64,000 bases of DNA from Campylobacter sp. 2014D-0216 (GCF_014931215.1 NZ_CP063089.1:992001-1056000), one strand, 5' to 3'. Shown: positions 39,430 through 49,763, counted from the stretch's first letter. The notes: generated by a model from the sequence alone, not told the origin. Program-made: numbers and translations.

Positions 39430-39759
39430 TTAGAAGCTCTCATACTCTTTAGCGATGAAAACCTCACCATCTTTCACAATCAATGGACGTTTTATAAGTG
39501 TAGGACTTTGCAAAATCATCGCTTTAATCTCATCTTGACTTAGGCTTTGAAGTTTTTCTTTGTTTAGCCCTATTTTTCTAGCACTCGTACCTGCTGTGTT
39601 GACAAGCTCTAAAACACTTCTTTTGCTAAGCCAAAATTCCAAAGTTTCCTCATCTAGCTTTTTAATATCCAAAAACTCTAATTCAATTTGCTTGGAATTT
39701 AAATAATCCATAGCTTTTTTAACACTACCACAATTTTTAATACCATAAAATTTTAACAT
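39430..39759 (-). CDS. ArsC/Spx-family (YffB-like) protein
   Basis: A 109-residue thioredoxin-fold protein. It starts MLKFYGIKNCGSVKKAMDYL, with one Cys at the N-terminal active site, followed by LVNTAGTSARKIGLN and the C-terminal signature PTLIKRPLIV. This fits the YffB/ArsC-like group more than true Spx, which has CxxC. The reductase or adaptor role is unknown. Its ATG overlaps the DAHP synthase stop by seven bases. Confidence 0.83.
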   Translation of the reverse strand: MLKFYGIKNCGSVKKAMDYLNSKQIELEFLDIKKLDEETLEFWLSKRSVLELVNTAGTSARKIGLNKEKLQSLSQDEIKAMILQSPTLIKRPLIVKDGEVFIAKEYESF

Positions 39760-41093
39760 TTTCTTGCCTTTTTAACTAAATCTGCGATAATAAACGCTAA
39801 CTCTAAAGCTTGATCAGCATTTAACCTTGGGTCACATTGTGTTTCATAGCGTTTAGAAAGTTCTTCTTGGGTGACATTCAAAGAACCACCTACACATTCG
39901 GTTACATTTTGCCCTGTCATCTCTAGGTGCACCCCTCCAGGATAAACCCCTTCGCTTATAGCGATTTCAAAAAACGCACGTACTTCTTGAATAATTTTGT
40001 CAAATTCTCTTGTTTTAAAATTCCCTGATTTGACTGTATTAGCATGCATAGGATCAACACTATAAAGGATGTTAAATCCTTCTTTTTTCAACTCTTTAAA
40101 TAATCTTGGCAAGGCATTTTCTATCTTTTCACAACCCATACGAATGATGAAATTTAACCTACCCGCTTCATTGTTTGGATTTAAAACATTTGCTAGCTTT
40201 TTGATCTCATCTAAATCATAATTAGCACTAAGTTTAACACCAAGTGGATTTTTCACTCCACTTAAAAAATGCACATGCGCTTCATCAACCTTTCTTGTGC
40301 GTTCACCTATCCAAAGCATATGCGCTGAACAATCATAAATTTCCCCGCTTAAACTATCTACTCTAGTCAAAGCTTCCTCATAAGGTAAAAGCAAGGCTTC
40401 ATGAGAGGTGTAAAAGGCGGTTTGAGAAAGATTTGGCGTATCAGTGATACCACATGCTTGCATAAACGCCAAAGCTTGAGTGATTTTTTCACTAAGCTCA
40501 TCGTATTTTTGTCCAAGCTCTGCTTTTTTTAAAAAACCTAAATTCCACTTATGCACCACCCTTAAATCTGCCAAACCACCTTTTGAAAAAGCTCTAAGCA
40601 AATTTAAAGTCGTAGCGCTTTGATAATACGCCTCTAGCATTCTTTTAGGATCTGCCATTCTTGATGTTTCATTAAATTCAAAACCATTGATAATATCACC
40701 GCGATAGCTTGGAAGCTTAACCCCATCAAGCTCTTCAAAGTCACTGCTTCTTGGCTTTGCAAACTGCCCCGCAACACGCCCTACTTTTACGATAGGACAT
40801 GAACCAGCGAAAGTAAGCACTATGGCCATTTGTAGCATGATTTTAAACATATCTCGTATATTATCAGCACCAAAATTCACAAAACTTTCAGCACAATCTC
40901 CCCCTTGAAGCAAAAACGCTTGAGAATTTACAACCTTTGCAAGAGATTTTTTAAGCCTATCCACTTCACCTGCAAAAACCAATGGAGGTAGTTTTTCTAA
41001 CTTTGCGATAACTTCTTGTAGTTGGTTTTGATCAGGATAATGTGGTTGTTGTTGAATTTGGAAATTTCTCCAAGAATTTTTTGTCCATTTCAT
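39753..41093 (-). CDS. DAHP synthase, class II (first step of the shikimate pathway)
   Basis: A 446-residue enzyme that joins phosphoenolpyruvate and erythrose-4-phosphate. It is the plant-type (class II) form: WTKNSWRNFQIQQQPHYPD at the start, LLQGGDCAESF, VGRVAGQFAKPRSS, MLWIGERTRKVDEAHVHF and SVDPMHANT. Length fits class II rather than the ~350-residue class I. The product feeds chorismate, which links it to pabB/pabA. It has its own TATAAT box and is followed by the ArsC-like gene. Confidence 0.95.
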   Translation of the reverse strand: MKWTKNSWRNFQIQQQPHYPDQNQLQEVIAKLEKLPPLVFAGEVDRLKKSLAKVVNSQAFLLQGGDCAESFVNFGADNIRDMFKIMLQMAIVLTFAGSCPIVKVGRVAGQFAKPRSSDFEELDGVKLPSYRGDIINGFEFNETSRMADPKRMLEAYYQSATTLNLLRAFSKGGLADLRVVHKWNLGFLKKAELGQKYDELSEKITQALAFMQACGITDTPNLSQTAFYTSHEALLLPYEEALTRVDSLSGEIYDCSAHMLWIGERTRKVDEAHVHFLSGVKNPLGVKLSANYDLDEIKKLANVLNPNNEAGRLNFIIRMGCEKIENALPRLFKELKKEGFNILYSVDPMHANTVKSGNFKTREFDKIIQEVRAFFEIAISEGVYPGGVHLEMTGQNVTECVGGSLNVTQEELSKRYETQCDPRLNADQALELAFIIADLVKKARKC

Positions 41094-41121
41094 AACTTAA
41101 CCCTAAATTTAGTAAGCTTAA

Positions 41122-41127
41122 ATTATA
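41122..41127 (-). promoter_or_regulatory. Putative DAHP synthase promoter -10 box
   Basis: TATAAT on the minus strand, about 30 bases before the ATG, preceded by CTTGTTTTG and followed by AGGGTT as likely ribosome binding site. It starts transcription after the cupin gene at 41144. Confidence 0.55.
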
Positions 41128-41143
41128 CAAAACAAGTCTTAAA

Positions 41144-41497
41144 TTAAGATTTTAAAACCGCTTCGACACGTTTTAGACTATCTTGTTTATATAAAGTTAA
41201 ACGGACGATAGAATCTTCCAATGCCAAAAGATTATGAACTTCATTAGCCTTTAAACTTATACTGTCTAACGTTTTTAGTAAGATTTGCTGATTTAAAACT
41301 CCAAAGTCAATAGAGCCTTTTAAAACATGTATAGTGATATCAAAAGGTGCTTTATGATCTTTCATAAAGCTGTCTTTTGACATATTAATGCAGATTTCTT
41401 TAGCATAATCATTCTCTATTTTCTTAGATATATTTATGCCATTTTGTATTTCTTGTTCCCAAGAAATAACTTCGTATTTTTGTGTTCTAAATTTCAC
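41144..41497 (-). CDS. Small cupin-like protein
   Basis: A 117-residue protein starting at GTG (41495-41497), two bases after the rplS stop. The middle part reads HKAPFDITIHVLKGSIDFGV, then DSISLKANEVHNLLALEDS, the two short motifs of a one-domain cupin barrel. His residues that could bind metal are present in both. No substrate can be inferred. It appears to be the last gene of the rpsP-to-rplS operon. Confidence 0.7.
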   Translation of the reverse strand: MKFRTQKYEVISWEQEIQNGINISKKIENDYAKEICINMSKDSFMKDHKAPFDITIHVLKGSIDFGVLNQQILLKTLDSISLKANEVHNLLALEDSIVRLTLYKQDSLKRVEAVLKS

Positions 41498-41499
41498 AA

Positions 41500-41856
41500 T
41501 TATTTTTTAAGTTCTTTAATACGCGCTGCTTTACCTCTTCTATCTCTTAAGTAGAATAATCTAGCACGGCGTACACGACCTCTTCTTAGTACTGTAATAC
41601 TTTCTAAACTTTCACTATAAATAGGGAAAATTCTTTCAACGCCTACATTGTTAGCACCTATTTTGCGAACGATGAAAGTTTCATCTACGCCATTTCCTCT
41701 ACGTGCTATACAAATACCTTCAAAATTTTGAATTCTTGTTTTATCGCCTTCTTTAATGCGAATAGCAAGTCTTAAAGTATCTCCAGCACGAAATTCTGGA
41801 ACATTTTTACCTTCAATTTGTTTTTGCTCAAATTGCTCAATGTATTTATTTTTCAT
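41500..41856 (-). CDS. rplS: 50S ribosomal protein L19
   Basis: A 118-residue ribosomal protein with the standard L19 features: [60 protein letters not shown] and a basic C-terminus [10 protein letters not shown]. It lies in the rpsP-khpA-rimM-trmD-rplS order, with 11 bases between trmD and rplS. Confidence 0.97.
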   Translation of the reverse strand: MKNKYIEQFEQKQIEGKNVPEFRAGDTLRLAIRIKEGDKTRIQNFEGICIARRGNGVDETFIVRKIGANNVGVERIFPIYSESLESITVLRRGRVRRARLFYLRDRRGKAARIKELKK

Positions 41857-41867
41857 AACGATATTCC

Positions 41868-42572
41868 TTAAAATTTGCGTTCATGCTTTTGATACAAATC
41901 AGGACGAAAATATTTCGTTTTGCAAGACGCCAAAGTAGTTTTTAAAGCTGTGATTTTAGCGTGATTTCCCTTTAAAAACTCTGAAGGCACGCAAAATTTT
42001 TTATTTTCTTTTTCAAAAACAAAAGGCTTAGAAAAAGATGGTGCCTCTAATAAATCATTTTCAAAACTTTCCTCACTCAAACTCTCACTATTCCCCAGCA
42101 CACCTTTAATATTTCTACTAATAGCATCACTCATCACTAAAGAAGCTAATTCTCCTCCTGTAAGGATAAAATCACCTATAGAAAACACCTCATTTGCAAA
42201 TGTTTCAACAATACGCTCATCTAAACCTTCATAACGACTACTTACAAAGCAAATATGCTCTTTTTTACTTAATCTTTTGGCATCATTTTGTTTAAAAGTT
42301 TTAGCGCAAGGTAAGAGAAAGACAAAATGCACGTTTTGATCTTGTTTTTTTATATGCGTTAAACAATCATATAAAGGCTGAGCTTGCAGCAACAATCCCG
42401 CACCACCGCCTATTTTATAATCATCAACTTTCAAATGCTTATTAGTAGTAAATTCTCTAGGATTAACAAAAGCTAACTTTAAAATACCCTTTTCTTTTGC
42501 TCTTGCTAAAATCGAAGTTTGAAAATAAGGTTCTATTAACTCTGGGAATAAACTTACAAAAGTATATTTCAT
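41868..42572 (-). CDS. trmD: tRNA (guanine-N1)-methyltransferase
   Basis: A 234-residue SPOUT enzyme that methylates G37 of tRNAs. Motifs are [47 protein letters not shown] and the knot region [18 protein letters not shown]. The C-terminal extension ends with YRPDLY-like FRPDLYQKH. It overlaps rimM by four bases (ATGA). Confidence 0.96.
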   Translation of the reverse strand: MKYTFVSLFPELIEPYFQTSILARAKEKGILKLAFVNPREFTTNKHLKVDDYKIGGGAGLLLQAQPLYDCLTHIKKQDQNVHFVFLLPCAKTFKQNDAKRLSKKEHICFVSSRYEGLDERIVETFANEVFSIGDFILTGGELASLVMSDAISRNIKGVLGNSESLSEESFENDLLEAPSFSKPFVFEKENKKFCVPSEFLKGNHAKITALKTTLASCKTKYFRPDLYQKHERKF

Positions 42573-43093
42573 GAATTTTCTAAAATATCCATGGCAAATT
42601 GTGTGATAATTTGTTTATTTTCTATATCAACTTTTTGAATGTATTTATCCACATAAGGAATATAAAAATTTTTGACATTAGTTTTTAAATTTTCATCACA
42701 TTTAATGCAAAATAAAAACCCTGCACCATTTTCCAAAATATCTTCAACTACACCTAGTTTTTGATCATTTTCAAAAATTTCACAACCTATAATGTCAAAA
42801 TAAAAATACTCATCTTTTTTTAATTTGCAAGTTTCTTTAGTAGTTTCTATGCTTTGATAAAGCACAACATTAGTTAAAGTTTTAGCAGCTTCAACACTTT
42901 CAAAACCATCAAATAAAACCAAAGATCTTGTTTTATCAAAGGCTTTTATGGTGTAAATTTTTTGATGAATATCAAAAAATTTAGCACCTGCTTTAAACTG
43001 CTCATAAAAATCACTTAAATTATGTAATTTTACATAACCTTTCAAACCAACACTTTTTCCAAGTTTAGCAACTTGGACTAGATCATTCTTCAA
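42569..43093 (-). CDS. rimM: 16S rRNA processing protein RimM
   Basis: A 174-residue assembly factor for the 30S head. It has the N-terminal [20 protein letters not shown] and a PRC-barrel-like second domain ([40 protein letters not shown]). It overlaps the KH-domain gene by 11 bases and trmD by four, within the ribosomal operon. Confidence 0.94.
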   Translation of the reverse strand: MKNDLVQVAKLGKSVGLKGYVKLHNLSDFYEQFKAGAKFFDIHQKIYTIKAFDKTRSLVLFDGFESVEAAKTLTNVVLYQSIETTKETCKLKKDEYFYFDIIGCEIFENDQKLGVVEDILENGAGFLFCIKCDENLKTNVKNFYIPYVDKYIQKVDIENKQIITQFAMDILENS

Positions 43094-43328
43094 TAGCTTT
43101 TACCGTTATACGATATGAAGTTGCATCTTTAACTTTATAAGCCATGATGACTGTTTTTATAGCGTTGATTAATTTTCCATTTTTTCCGATCAACTTACCA
43201 GTATCAACCGGATCTACATAAATGATAATTTCGGCAAAATTATTTTCTAAATTTTGTCTTTTTATAACAACTTTTTCAGGAAAATCAACAATTAACTTTG
43301 CGTATTCTCTTAAAAAATTTTCAACCAT
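43083..43328 (-). CDS. khpA: KH-domain RNA-binding protein KhpA
   Basis: An 81-residue single KH-domain protein. The core reads EIIIYVDPVDTGKLIGKNGK with the GxxG loop as GKNG, followed by LINAIKTVIMAYKVKD. KhpA proteins bind RNA broadly in other bacteria. It sits one base after rpsP and overlaps rimM, the common order. Confidence 0.93.
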   Translation of the reverse strand: MVENFLREYAKLIVDFPEKVVIKRQNLENNFAEIIIYVDPVDTGKLIGKNGKLINAIKTVIMAYKVKDATSYRITVKAIEE

Positions 43329-43329
43329 T

Positions 43330-43557
43330 TTATTTGCTTGTAATAGCTGCTACTCTATCGCTTAATTTAGCACCTACACTTTTCCAGTAAGCTAAACGCT
43401 CAGCATCAAATTTTACTACTTCAGGTTCTACCATAGGATTATAATATCCGATGCTTTCTATCCAGCTACCATCACGTCTTTTTCTGCTATCAGTTACAAC
43501 TATACGATAAAATGGTCTTTTTTTACGTCCCATTTTTGTAAGTCTGATTACTGTCAT
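43330..43557 (-). CDS. rpsP: 30S ribosomal protein S16
   Basis: A 75-residue ribosomal protein: [40 protein letters not shown] and a short acidic-basic tail. TTTAGGAG precedes the ATG. First gene of the rpsP-khpA-rimM-trmD-rplS run and 71 bases downstream of ffh. Confidence 0.97.
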   Translation of the reverse strand: MTVIRLTKMGRKKRPFYRIVVTDSRKRRDGSWIESIGYYNPMVEPEVVKFDAERLAYWKSVGAKLSDRVAAITSK

Positions 43558-43628
43558 TTTAGTACTCCTAAATAAATTAAAATTTTGTTATAGATATTTT
43601 AACTTATATATCCATAAAAAAGCTTTAA

Positions 43629-44966
43629 TTATTGTGGTCTTTTAGCTTGTTGTAACATATTCATAAAATTTTCCATACCTTTTTTATTTGAAAATTTCTT
43701 GGCAAGTTTAGCTGCATTGCTAAATTGTTTTAAAAAGCGATTTACCTCCATCTGTGATAACCCCGCACCCTCTGCTATACGGCGTTTTCTTGCATTATTC
43801 AACAAAGAAGGATTTTCTCTTTCTTTTGGCGTCATAGAAGAGATCATTGCTTTAATATGAATGATTTCTTTAGAATTATCCAAATCAATATCTTTGATAT
43901 TTGCTGCCATAGAAGACAAACCAGGGATCATACCAATGATTGATTTCATACTACCAAGTTTTTTAACGCTTTCCATTTGATTTAAAAAGTCATTAAAGTT
44001 AAACTCACCTTTTTTGATTTTTTTATTGAGTTTTTTTGCTTCTTTTTCATCAATAATCGCTGCAGTTTTTTCAGCTAAAGTCGCTAAATCACCTTCGCCC
44101 ATGATACGATTAACAATTCTATCAGGGATAAACACTTCCAAATCGGCTACTTTTTCACCCACACCGATAAATCTCAAAGGCACTCCAATTTGCTTTGCAA
44201 TACCTAAAGCAACTCCACCTTTAGTATCTGCATCAAATTTGCTTAGTATAACCCCTGTGATCTCCAAAGCTTCATTGAAACTGCTAGCTGTTTTAACCCC
44301 ATCTTGACCACTCATAGCATCCGCTACATAAAAAACTTCATCAGGATTTAAAATCGTTTTAACTTCTTTAAGCTCTTCCATCAATGCTGTATCGATAGCC
44401 AAACGACCTGCAGTATCCACAAGCAACACATCATACATAGAATTTTTTGCTTTTTCCAATGCTTGTTTAGCTACATTTAGAGGGTTGCTTTCATTTTCAA
44501 TAAAAAATAAATCAAGCTCATTAGCTTGAGTAAGTTGTCTTAACTGTTCTACTGCTGCAAGTCTTTGTAAATCACATGCAGCGATTAATACTTTTTTATT
44601 TCTTAGTTTTAAATAATTTGCAATTTTAACTGTAGTAGTTGTTTTACCACCACCTTGCAAACCACACATTAAAACAACTGTAGGTGGTTTGCTTGCAAAA
44701 ACAAATCCTTGATTTTTACCTTTTACGCTAAGGATTTCTTCTAAATTTTTCTTGATCGAATCTAAAAACTGCTTTTGTCCTATACCATTTGTTTTTACAT
44801 CATTTTCCACTAAAGTAAGTAATTCTTTAGTAACTTTATGGTGTACATCAGCTTTTAAAAGGGCTTTTTTTAAAGTGTCAAGAGCGTTTTTTAAAGCTTT
44901 TTCATCATCAACAAAACGAAGTTTATTTACTGCGGATTTAAATGACTCACTTACTATTTCAAACAC
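43629..44966 (-). CDS. ffh: Signal recognition particle GTPase Ffh
   Basis: A 445-residue protein that delivers membrane proteins to the translocon. N domain (helical), G domain with GLQGGGKTTTTVKIANYL, LVDTAGRLAIDTALM, SKFDADTKGG, and a methionine-containing M domain (IGMIPGLSSMAANI, RRRIAEGAG-like RKRRIAEGAGLSQMEVNRFL) that binds SRP RNA. I did not find the SRP RNA gene in this window. Followed by rpsP after a short gap. Confidence 0.97.
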   Translation of the reverse strand: MFEIVSESFKSAVNKLRFVDDEKALKNALDTLKKALLKADVHHKVTKELLTLVENDVKTNGIGQKQFLDSIKKNLEEILSVKGKNQGFVFASKPPTVVLMCGLQGGGKTTTTVKIANYLKLRNKKVLIAACDLQRLAAVEQLRQLTQANELDLFFIENESNPLNVAKQALEKAKNSMYDVLLVDTAGRLAIDTALMEELKEVKTILNPDEVFYVADAMSGQDGVKTASSFNEALEITGVILSKFDADTKGGVALGIAKQIGVPLRFIGVGEKVADLEVFIPDRIVNRIMGEGDLATLAEKTAAIIDEKEAKKLNKKIKKGEFNFNDFLNQMESVKKLGSMKSIIGMIPGLSSMAANIKDIDLDNSKEIIHIKAMISSMTPKERENPSLLNNARKRRIAEGAGLSQMEVNRFLKQFSNAAKLAKKFSNKKGMENFMNMLQQAKRPQ

Positions 44967-45030
44967 TTTATTTTCCCTTTATTAAAATTTTAAAAAGCTA
45001 AATTATAAACCTTTTTAGCTTTAAACGCCT

Positions 45031-45783
45031 TTAAAAATTTAAATTTTTTATTTCAAAACCATAAGCATTAAAACTTTCATCTAATAATGCCTTAAACTGA
45101 TAATCAAAAAGATGAGTTTCATAAGAATGCAAATACATTCTTGAAGAGCTAATTTTGGCGTATTTTTCATCACCTATGATACCATGTTTGATATGGTTTA
45201 GATGTACTCTAATTTGGTGTGTTCTGCCTGTTTTAATCATCGCTTTAATGAGAGTTTTTTTAGCATTCACCATTAAAGGAATGACTTGCGTATGTGCTTC
45301 TAGGCCAAATTTATCCACTTTACTAAAAGCACCACCTTTGTTTTTAACCGTAGAAATCTTTTCACAAATTTCAAGTTCTTCGGCAATAACGCCATCAACA
45401 ATAGCCAAATAACTTTTATATACATTTTGCTTTTTATACTCTTGAATACATTTAAGCCTAAACTCTTCATCTTTACTCAAAAGCAAAACTCCACTTGTTT
45501 CTTTATCAAGTCGGTTAATAAGTTTTGCGCCAAAAACATTCTCTAAGTTTTCGCTAATTTCTCCATAAGGTTTATTTAATGCAATGATTTTATCATCTTC
45601 AAACAATACTTTTGCTTTTTTGATCTTTTGAACGACAAATCTTGTTCTTGAACTCATCAAAGCTCTAGCTATAACTACTTTTCTACCCATAGCAAACACA
45701 CAACCTTTGTCGATTAACTCCTTCGCAGCGTTGTTGGAAATTTTTTCTTGCATTGCAAGTAATTTATATGCTTTTTCTTGCAT
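45031..45783 (-). CDS. RluA-family pseudouridine synthase with S4-like N-terminus
   Basis: A 250-residue protein. The N-terminus (KISNNAAKELIDKGCVFAMG) resembles an S4 RNA-binding domain. The catalytic part has NRLDKETSGVLLLSK with the nucleophile Asp, then IKTGRTHQIRVHLNHIKHGI and GDEKY. It modifies rRNA or tRNA uridines; the exact site cannot be told. It corresponds in position to the pseudouridine synthase next to waaA in Helicobacter. Start overlaps waaA by 20 bases. Confidence 0.88.
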   Translation of the reverse strand: MQEKAYKLLAMQEKISNNAAKELIDKGCVFAMGRKVVIARALMSSRTRFVVQKIKKAKVLFEDDKIIALNKPYGEISENLENVFGAKLINRLDKETSGVLLLSKDEEFRLKCIQEYKKQNVYKSYLAIVDGVIAEELEICEKISTVKNKGGAFSKVDKFGLEAHTQVIPLMVNAKKTLIKAMIKTGRTHQIRVHLNHIKHGIIGDEKYAKISSSRMYLHSYETHLFDYQFKALLDESFNAYGFEIKNLNF

Positions 45784-46948
45784 CGAGACCTTCTTTTATA
45801 CTTAATATAACTTCATTTAAATCGCCTTGTTTTTTTAGCGATGATATTTTAAGTTGTTGTTGTAAAAAACCATTTATTTGATCTATATCTTCACAAATAT
45901 ACAAATCATCTACTTCTTGGTATAAACTTTCTTGATTAAAATAATATTTTCCTGAAATAATCACATTATTCCACCTAGCAGCTTCTATGGGATTATGTCC
46001 GCCTATATTATCCACAAAAGAACCACATAAAAAAACTATATCGCTAACTTGATATAAATTTTCAAGTTCTCCTAAAACATCAAGCAACAAGCATTTTGCA
46101 TTAAAAGCTTGCGCAAAATCACCTTGTTTTAAATCTAAATCTGAAAATCTTTGCATATTATAGTCATTTTTTTGACAAAAACTCTTTAAAATACTTTCAA
46201 CTTCTCCAAAACGCTCAGGGTGTCTTGGTGCAACAATCAACTGATCATTATCAGCAAGCTTAATCTTTTCAAGCAATAAACTTTCTTCGTTTTCATGTGT
46301 ACTTGCCAAAATAATCACTCTAGTTTTAGTTTTAGTGTAATTTTTTAGTTTTTTTTGAGCTATGTTTGCTTTAATATTTCTATAAGCTATCACATTACTA
46401 GCTCCTAATTGTCCTAGTCTTTCTTTATCTTTTTGACTTTGTGCAAAAACCACATCAATATACTTAAAAACCAAACGATAAAAAAATGCGAAACGTTTGT
46501 AATTTCGAAAAGATTTATCACTAATTCTAGCATTGAGTAAAATAACCTTGGCATTATAAAATTTAGCCATAAATACAAGCATAAACCAAAGTTCTGCTTC
46601 AAAAATCACCAAAACCTTACAAGGCCTCATCCAAAAAGGTACAAAAATTTCAAATGGAAAAAAATTAACCTTTTTGGTATGTTTTAATGCTTCTTCAAAT
46701 CCTGTTTGTGTAATCGTTGAGATACTATAGTCTTGAAAATTTTGAGCCAAAGGCATAATGCTTTTGATCTCACCAAAAGAACATGCATGAAAGTATAAAT
46801 CACTTTGAGATTGTCTTAAGTTTTTATAAAGAAAAAATCTTGACTTTAAAGACTTTTTGTATTTTTCCTTATAAAAACTTAAAATCAACAAAAAAGGTGC
46901 CGCGAGTAAATACACCAACGCGGCAAAAATATAATAAAAAAAAATCAA
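45764..46948 (-). CDS. waaA: 3-deoxy-D-manno-octulosonic acid (Kdo) transferase
   Basis: A 394-residue inner membrane-associated enzyme that adds Kdo to lipid A precursor, the first step of the LOS core. It has an N-terminal membrane anchor, FHACSFGEIKSIMPLAQNF, CKVLVIFEAELWFML, ARISDKSFRNY, VIILASTHENEES and the GGHNPIEAARWN segment. It starts at a TTG whose last bases form the stop of the upstream gene (TTGA overlap), so translation is coupled. Confidence 0.92.
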   Translation of the reverse strand: MIFFYYIFAALVYLLAAPFLLILSFYKEKYKKSLKSRFFLYKNLRQSQSDLYFHACSFGEIKSIMPLAQNFQDYSISTITQTGFEEALKHTKKVNFFPFEIFVPFWMRPCKVLVIFEAELWFMLVFMAKFYNAKVILLNARISDKSFRNYKRFAFFYRLVFKYIDVVFAQSQKDKERLGQLGASNVIAYRNIKANIAQKKLKNYTKTKTRVIILASTHENEESLLLEKIKLADNDQLIVAPRHPERFGEVESILKSFCQKNDYNMQRFSDLDLKQGDFAQAFNAKCLLLDVLGELENLYQVSDIVFLCGSFVDNIGGHNPIEAARWNNVIISGKYYFNQESLYQEVDDLYICEDIDQINGFLQQQLKISSLKKQGDLNEVILSIKEGLDARKSI

Positions 46949-47664
46949 TTTTGATTTTCTTCTTTTTCTTTATATAAAATTCTTCCACAATGTGGACATG
47001 TAACAATTTCATCGCCTTTTAATACTGCTAAGTATGTTTTATCATAAATTCTCATAAAACAACCATAACATGCATGTTTTTTCACAGGAACTACTGCAGT
47101 ATTTCCAGCCCATTTTCTAATTTTTTCATAAAAAGTTAAAACTTTTTGATTGATTTCGCCTACAAGTTTTGTTTTTTTATCATAAATTTCTAGTCTTTCT
47201 TTTTCAATATCCACTAAAACAGCTTTAGTTTGTGCGTCAATTTGATCCACTTCATTTTCAAGTTCAGTTCTTTTAACTTGTAATTCTTCTTTAAATTTCT
47301 CTTTATTTTCTAAAATTTTATCTAATCTTTCAATTTCTTCATTGGCCGCATCTAATTGTTCTTTTGCAATATCCTCTTCGATTTTTAAAGCATTTGCTTC
47401 TTTTTCGGTTTTAACTGCAGCACTTTTTTTTGCTATTTCTTTAATCTTTACACCAAATTCAGCAATATGGTTATTGTTTTGAACTTTTTGAGCTTCTATA
47501 TCTTTAATATCTCTTTCGTAAGTAGCGATTTCTTCTTCTGTTTTATCCAGCAAAGCACGCTTTTCTTTAAGTTCTTTTGTTGCATCTTCTACTTTATCTA
47601 CAAAGCTGTCTAGTTCTTTATCAATTTGCGATAAAACTGTAAGTTGTTCTAGATATTTATTCAT
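46945..47664 (-). CDS. Coiled-coil zinc-ribbon protein, HP0958/FlgZ-like
   Basis: A 239-residue protein with a long antiparallel coiled coil (about residues 1-170, dense in Glu/Lys heptads) and a C-terminal zinc ribbon made of CYGCFM and CPHCGR. Helicobacter HP0958 (FlgZ) has this layout and stabilises RpoN (sigma54) and acts on flaA mRNA. The neighbours waaA, Nif3, glyQ and a pseudouridine synthase are the same as around HP0958, which supports orthology. It is therefore likely a motility regulator. The function in Campylobacter is inference. Confidence 0.82.
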   Translation of the reverse strand: MNKYLEQLTVLSQIDKELDSFVDKVEDATKELKEKRALLDKTEEEIATYERDIKDIEAQKVQNNNHIAEFGVKIKEIAKKSAAVKTEKEANALKIEEDIAKEQLDAANEEIERLDKILENKEKFKEELQVKRTELENEVDQIDAQTKAVLVDIEKERLEIYDKKTKLVGEINQKVLTFYEKIRKWAGNTAVVPVKKHACYGCFMRIYDKTYLAVLKGDEIVTCPHCGRILYKEKEENQN

Positions 47665-47675
47665 TGAAATTGTCC

Positions 47676-48401
47676 TTAAAAATATTGAAATGGATTTTTT
47701 GAAACTGATATTATAACTTCTAAATGAAATTTTTGCAAATCTTTTGCCAAAATTTCACTAAAACACAATTCGCTTTCATAGTGTCCTATATCGATCAAAC
47801 TTAGCTTGTTATGATAGCTTTCTAAGGCTTGATGGTATTTAAAATCACCACTTAAAAAACAATCAGCTTTAACACTAGAGATCAAATCTCCCCCACTACC
47901 TGTACAAATAGCCAAGCTTTTGATTTGTTTTTGATGGGCATTTACAACTCTAATATGATCTAACTTCAAGCATTTTTTAATATGCTGAATTAATTCTTCA
48001 AACTGAAAATCCACATCACAGTAAATCAAAAATTCATTTTGTTCTTTAATCTTAAAGCCTAAAATTTCACTTGTAAAATAAGCATTTAAATGACTCAAAT
48101 CAAAATTTGTATGCATTGCGATCAAAGCAATGTTTTTTTGTATCATTTTTGTAAGGAGTTTTTGTGGATATAGTACTCCACTTAAATGCTTTAAACCCTT
48201 AAAAATCAAAGGGTGATGTACTATAAATAAAGAATTCTCACTAGCATTTTCCACTAAATCAATATCCACATCAAGTGCGAGATAAACCTTGCTCACCTCT
48301 TGCTCAAAATCTCCAAGCAATAAGCCACTATTATCCCATACACTTTGCGTATAAAACGGACTAATCGTATCTAAATACTCATAAATTTCTTTAATTTTCA
48401 T
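47676..48401 (-). CDS. Nif3-like dinuclear metal centre protein
   Basis: A 241-residue protein of the NIF3/YbgI family, hexameric with a two-metal site; its reaction is not settled. It shows [30 protein letters not shown] (metal His), [10 protein letters not shown] and the C-terminal [12 protein letters not shown] plus IDIGHYESE with metal ligands. It overlaps glyQ by 11 bases. Confidence 0.9.
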   Translation of the reverse strand: MKIKEIYEYLDTISPFYTQSVWDNSGLLLGDFEQEVSKVYLALDVDIDLVENASENSLFIVHHPLIFKGLKHLSGVLYPQKLLTKMIQKNIALIAMHTNFDLSHLNAYFTSEILGFKIKEQNEFLIYCDVDFQFEELIQHIKKCLKLDHIRVVNAHQKQIKSLAICTGSGGDLISSVKADCFLSGDFKYHQALESYHNKLSLIDIGHYESELCFSEILAKDLQKFHLEVIISVSKNPFQYF

Positions 48402-49251
48402 CTAAACTTTCTTTATATATCAAGGCACAATTTTTAGATAATTCTCTAATTTTTAACATAAAATCTTGTCTTTGAGTAACAGAAATAGCCCCTCTTGCAT
48501 CAAGTAGATTAAAAGTGTGAGCTGCGAGCATACAATAATCATACGCAGGTAAAGCAAGTTTTGCCTCTAAAGCATTTTTACACTCATTGTAAGCATTTTC
48601 AAACTGAATGTTTAAAGTTTTTACATCACTTATTTCAAAATTGTATTTACTAAACTCAAACTCACCTTGCTTATGAACATCTTTATAGGTGATTTTTTCA
48701 CCATTAAATTCATTCCAAATGATATCATATACATTATCCACATCTTGCAAATACATTGCAAGTCTTTCTAAGCCATAGGTAATTTCAGCACTAACTAAAT
48801 CAACACTAATACCCCCAACTTGTTGAAAATATGTAAATTGTGTCACTTCCATGCCATCAAGCCAAACTTCCCAGCCTAAACCCCAAGCACCTAAACTTGG
48901 ACTCTCCCAATTATCTTCTACAAAACGAATATCGTGAGATTTTAAGTCAAAACCTAAATTTTCCAAGCTTTTTAAATATAATTCTTGGATATTATCAGGA
49001 CTTGGCTTCATTAACACTTGAAATTGATAATAAGCGCCCAAACGATTAGGATTTTCTCCATATCTTCCATCTGTTGGTCTTCTACTTGGCGCAACATAAG
49101 CTGCAGCCCACGGTTTTTTACCTAAGCTTCTTAAAAAAGTTGCAGGGTGAAAAGTCCCTGCTCCCGCGGGAAAATCATACGGTTGCATAATAGCACAACC
49201 TTGCTTTTGCCAAAATTCTTGTAAATTTAATATCATTTGAGAAAAAGTCAT
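48391..49251 (-). CDS. glyQ: Glycyl-tRNA synthetase alpha subunit
   Basis: A 286-residue catalytic subunit of the tetrameric bacterial glycyl-tRNA synthetase. Motifs are [60 protein letters not shown] and [16 protein letters not shown]. The beta subunit glyS is not in this window. It overlaps the next and preceding genes by 11 and 4 bases. Confidence 0.97.
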   Translation of the reverse strand: MTFSQMILNLQEFWQKQGCAIMQPYDFPAGAGTFHPATFLRSLGKKPWAAAYVAPSRRPTDGRYGENPNRLGAYYQFQVLMKPSPDNIQELYLKSLENLGFDLKSHDIRFVEDNWESPSLGAWGLGWEVWLDGMEVTQFTYFQQVGGISVDLVSAEITYGLERLAMYLQDVDNVYDIIWNEFNGEKITYKDVHKQGEFEFSKYNFEISDVKTLNIQFENAYNECKNALEAKLALPAYDYCMLAAHTFNLLDARGAISVTQRQDFMLKIRELSKNCALIYKESLDEN

Positions 49252-49754
49252 TTTTCTTCCTTTAATTCCTCTGGCTTTTCAGATGAGTTTGCATATAGCT
49301 CTACTGTTTTATTCCACATCATTTTATATTTTCTTTTTAGAAATTCTACTTCATTACGAGCATACTTAAGTTGCTCGTTGAGATTTTCTATAGTTTTTCT
49401 ATCTTCATCATAAAGTTCTTGCATAGAATAAAGCGCGTCTTTTAAAAATTTATTTTCACCCTTTAAGGCTTCTAAGGTTTCATCTTTAGCATCAAGTACT
49501 TTTTCATGTAGATTTAAAATAGTTCCTATGGTTTTTTCAACAAAACTTTCCCCTGCTAAAGTCATAGAATTTACCATAGCTGGTTGCTTTGAACTCATCG
49601 GCACAACACTAAAAGTACCTTGATTTGCTTCAATGTAAATTTTGCCCTCTTCTTCTTTGAAATTTAAAGCTCCATTTGCCATCATTCCTTTTACTACATC
49701 TTCAGATAAATGCACCAATTGACAAAATTCTTTTAATTCCAAGTAAGTTTGCAT
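49248..49754 (-). CDS. Coiled-coil protein of the DUF3972 type
   Basis: A 168-residue protein. The N-terminal ~45 residues ([20 protein letters not shown]) look like a small helix-turn-helix or MerR-like fold. Then comes a short beta segment and a long coiled coil from about residue 70 ([20 protein letters not shown]...[20 protein letters not shown]). It is conserved in epsilonproteobacteria as far as I recall; function unknown. Its stop overlaps the glyQ start (ATGA). Confidence 0.72.
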   Translation of the reverse strand: MQTYLELKEFCQLVHLSEDVVKGMMANGALNFKEEEGKIYIEANQGTFSVVPMSSKQPAMVNSMTLAGESFVEKTIGTILNLHEKVLDAKDETLEALKGENKFLKDALYSMQELYDEDRKTIENLNEQLKYARNEVEFLKRKYKMMWNKTVELYANSSEKPEELKEEK

Positions 49755-49763
49755 ACGCTCTCC

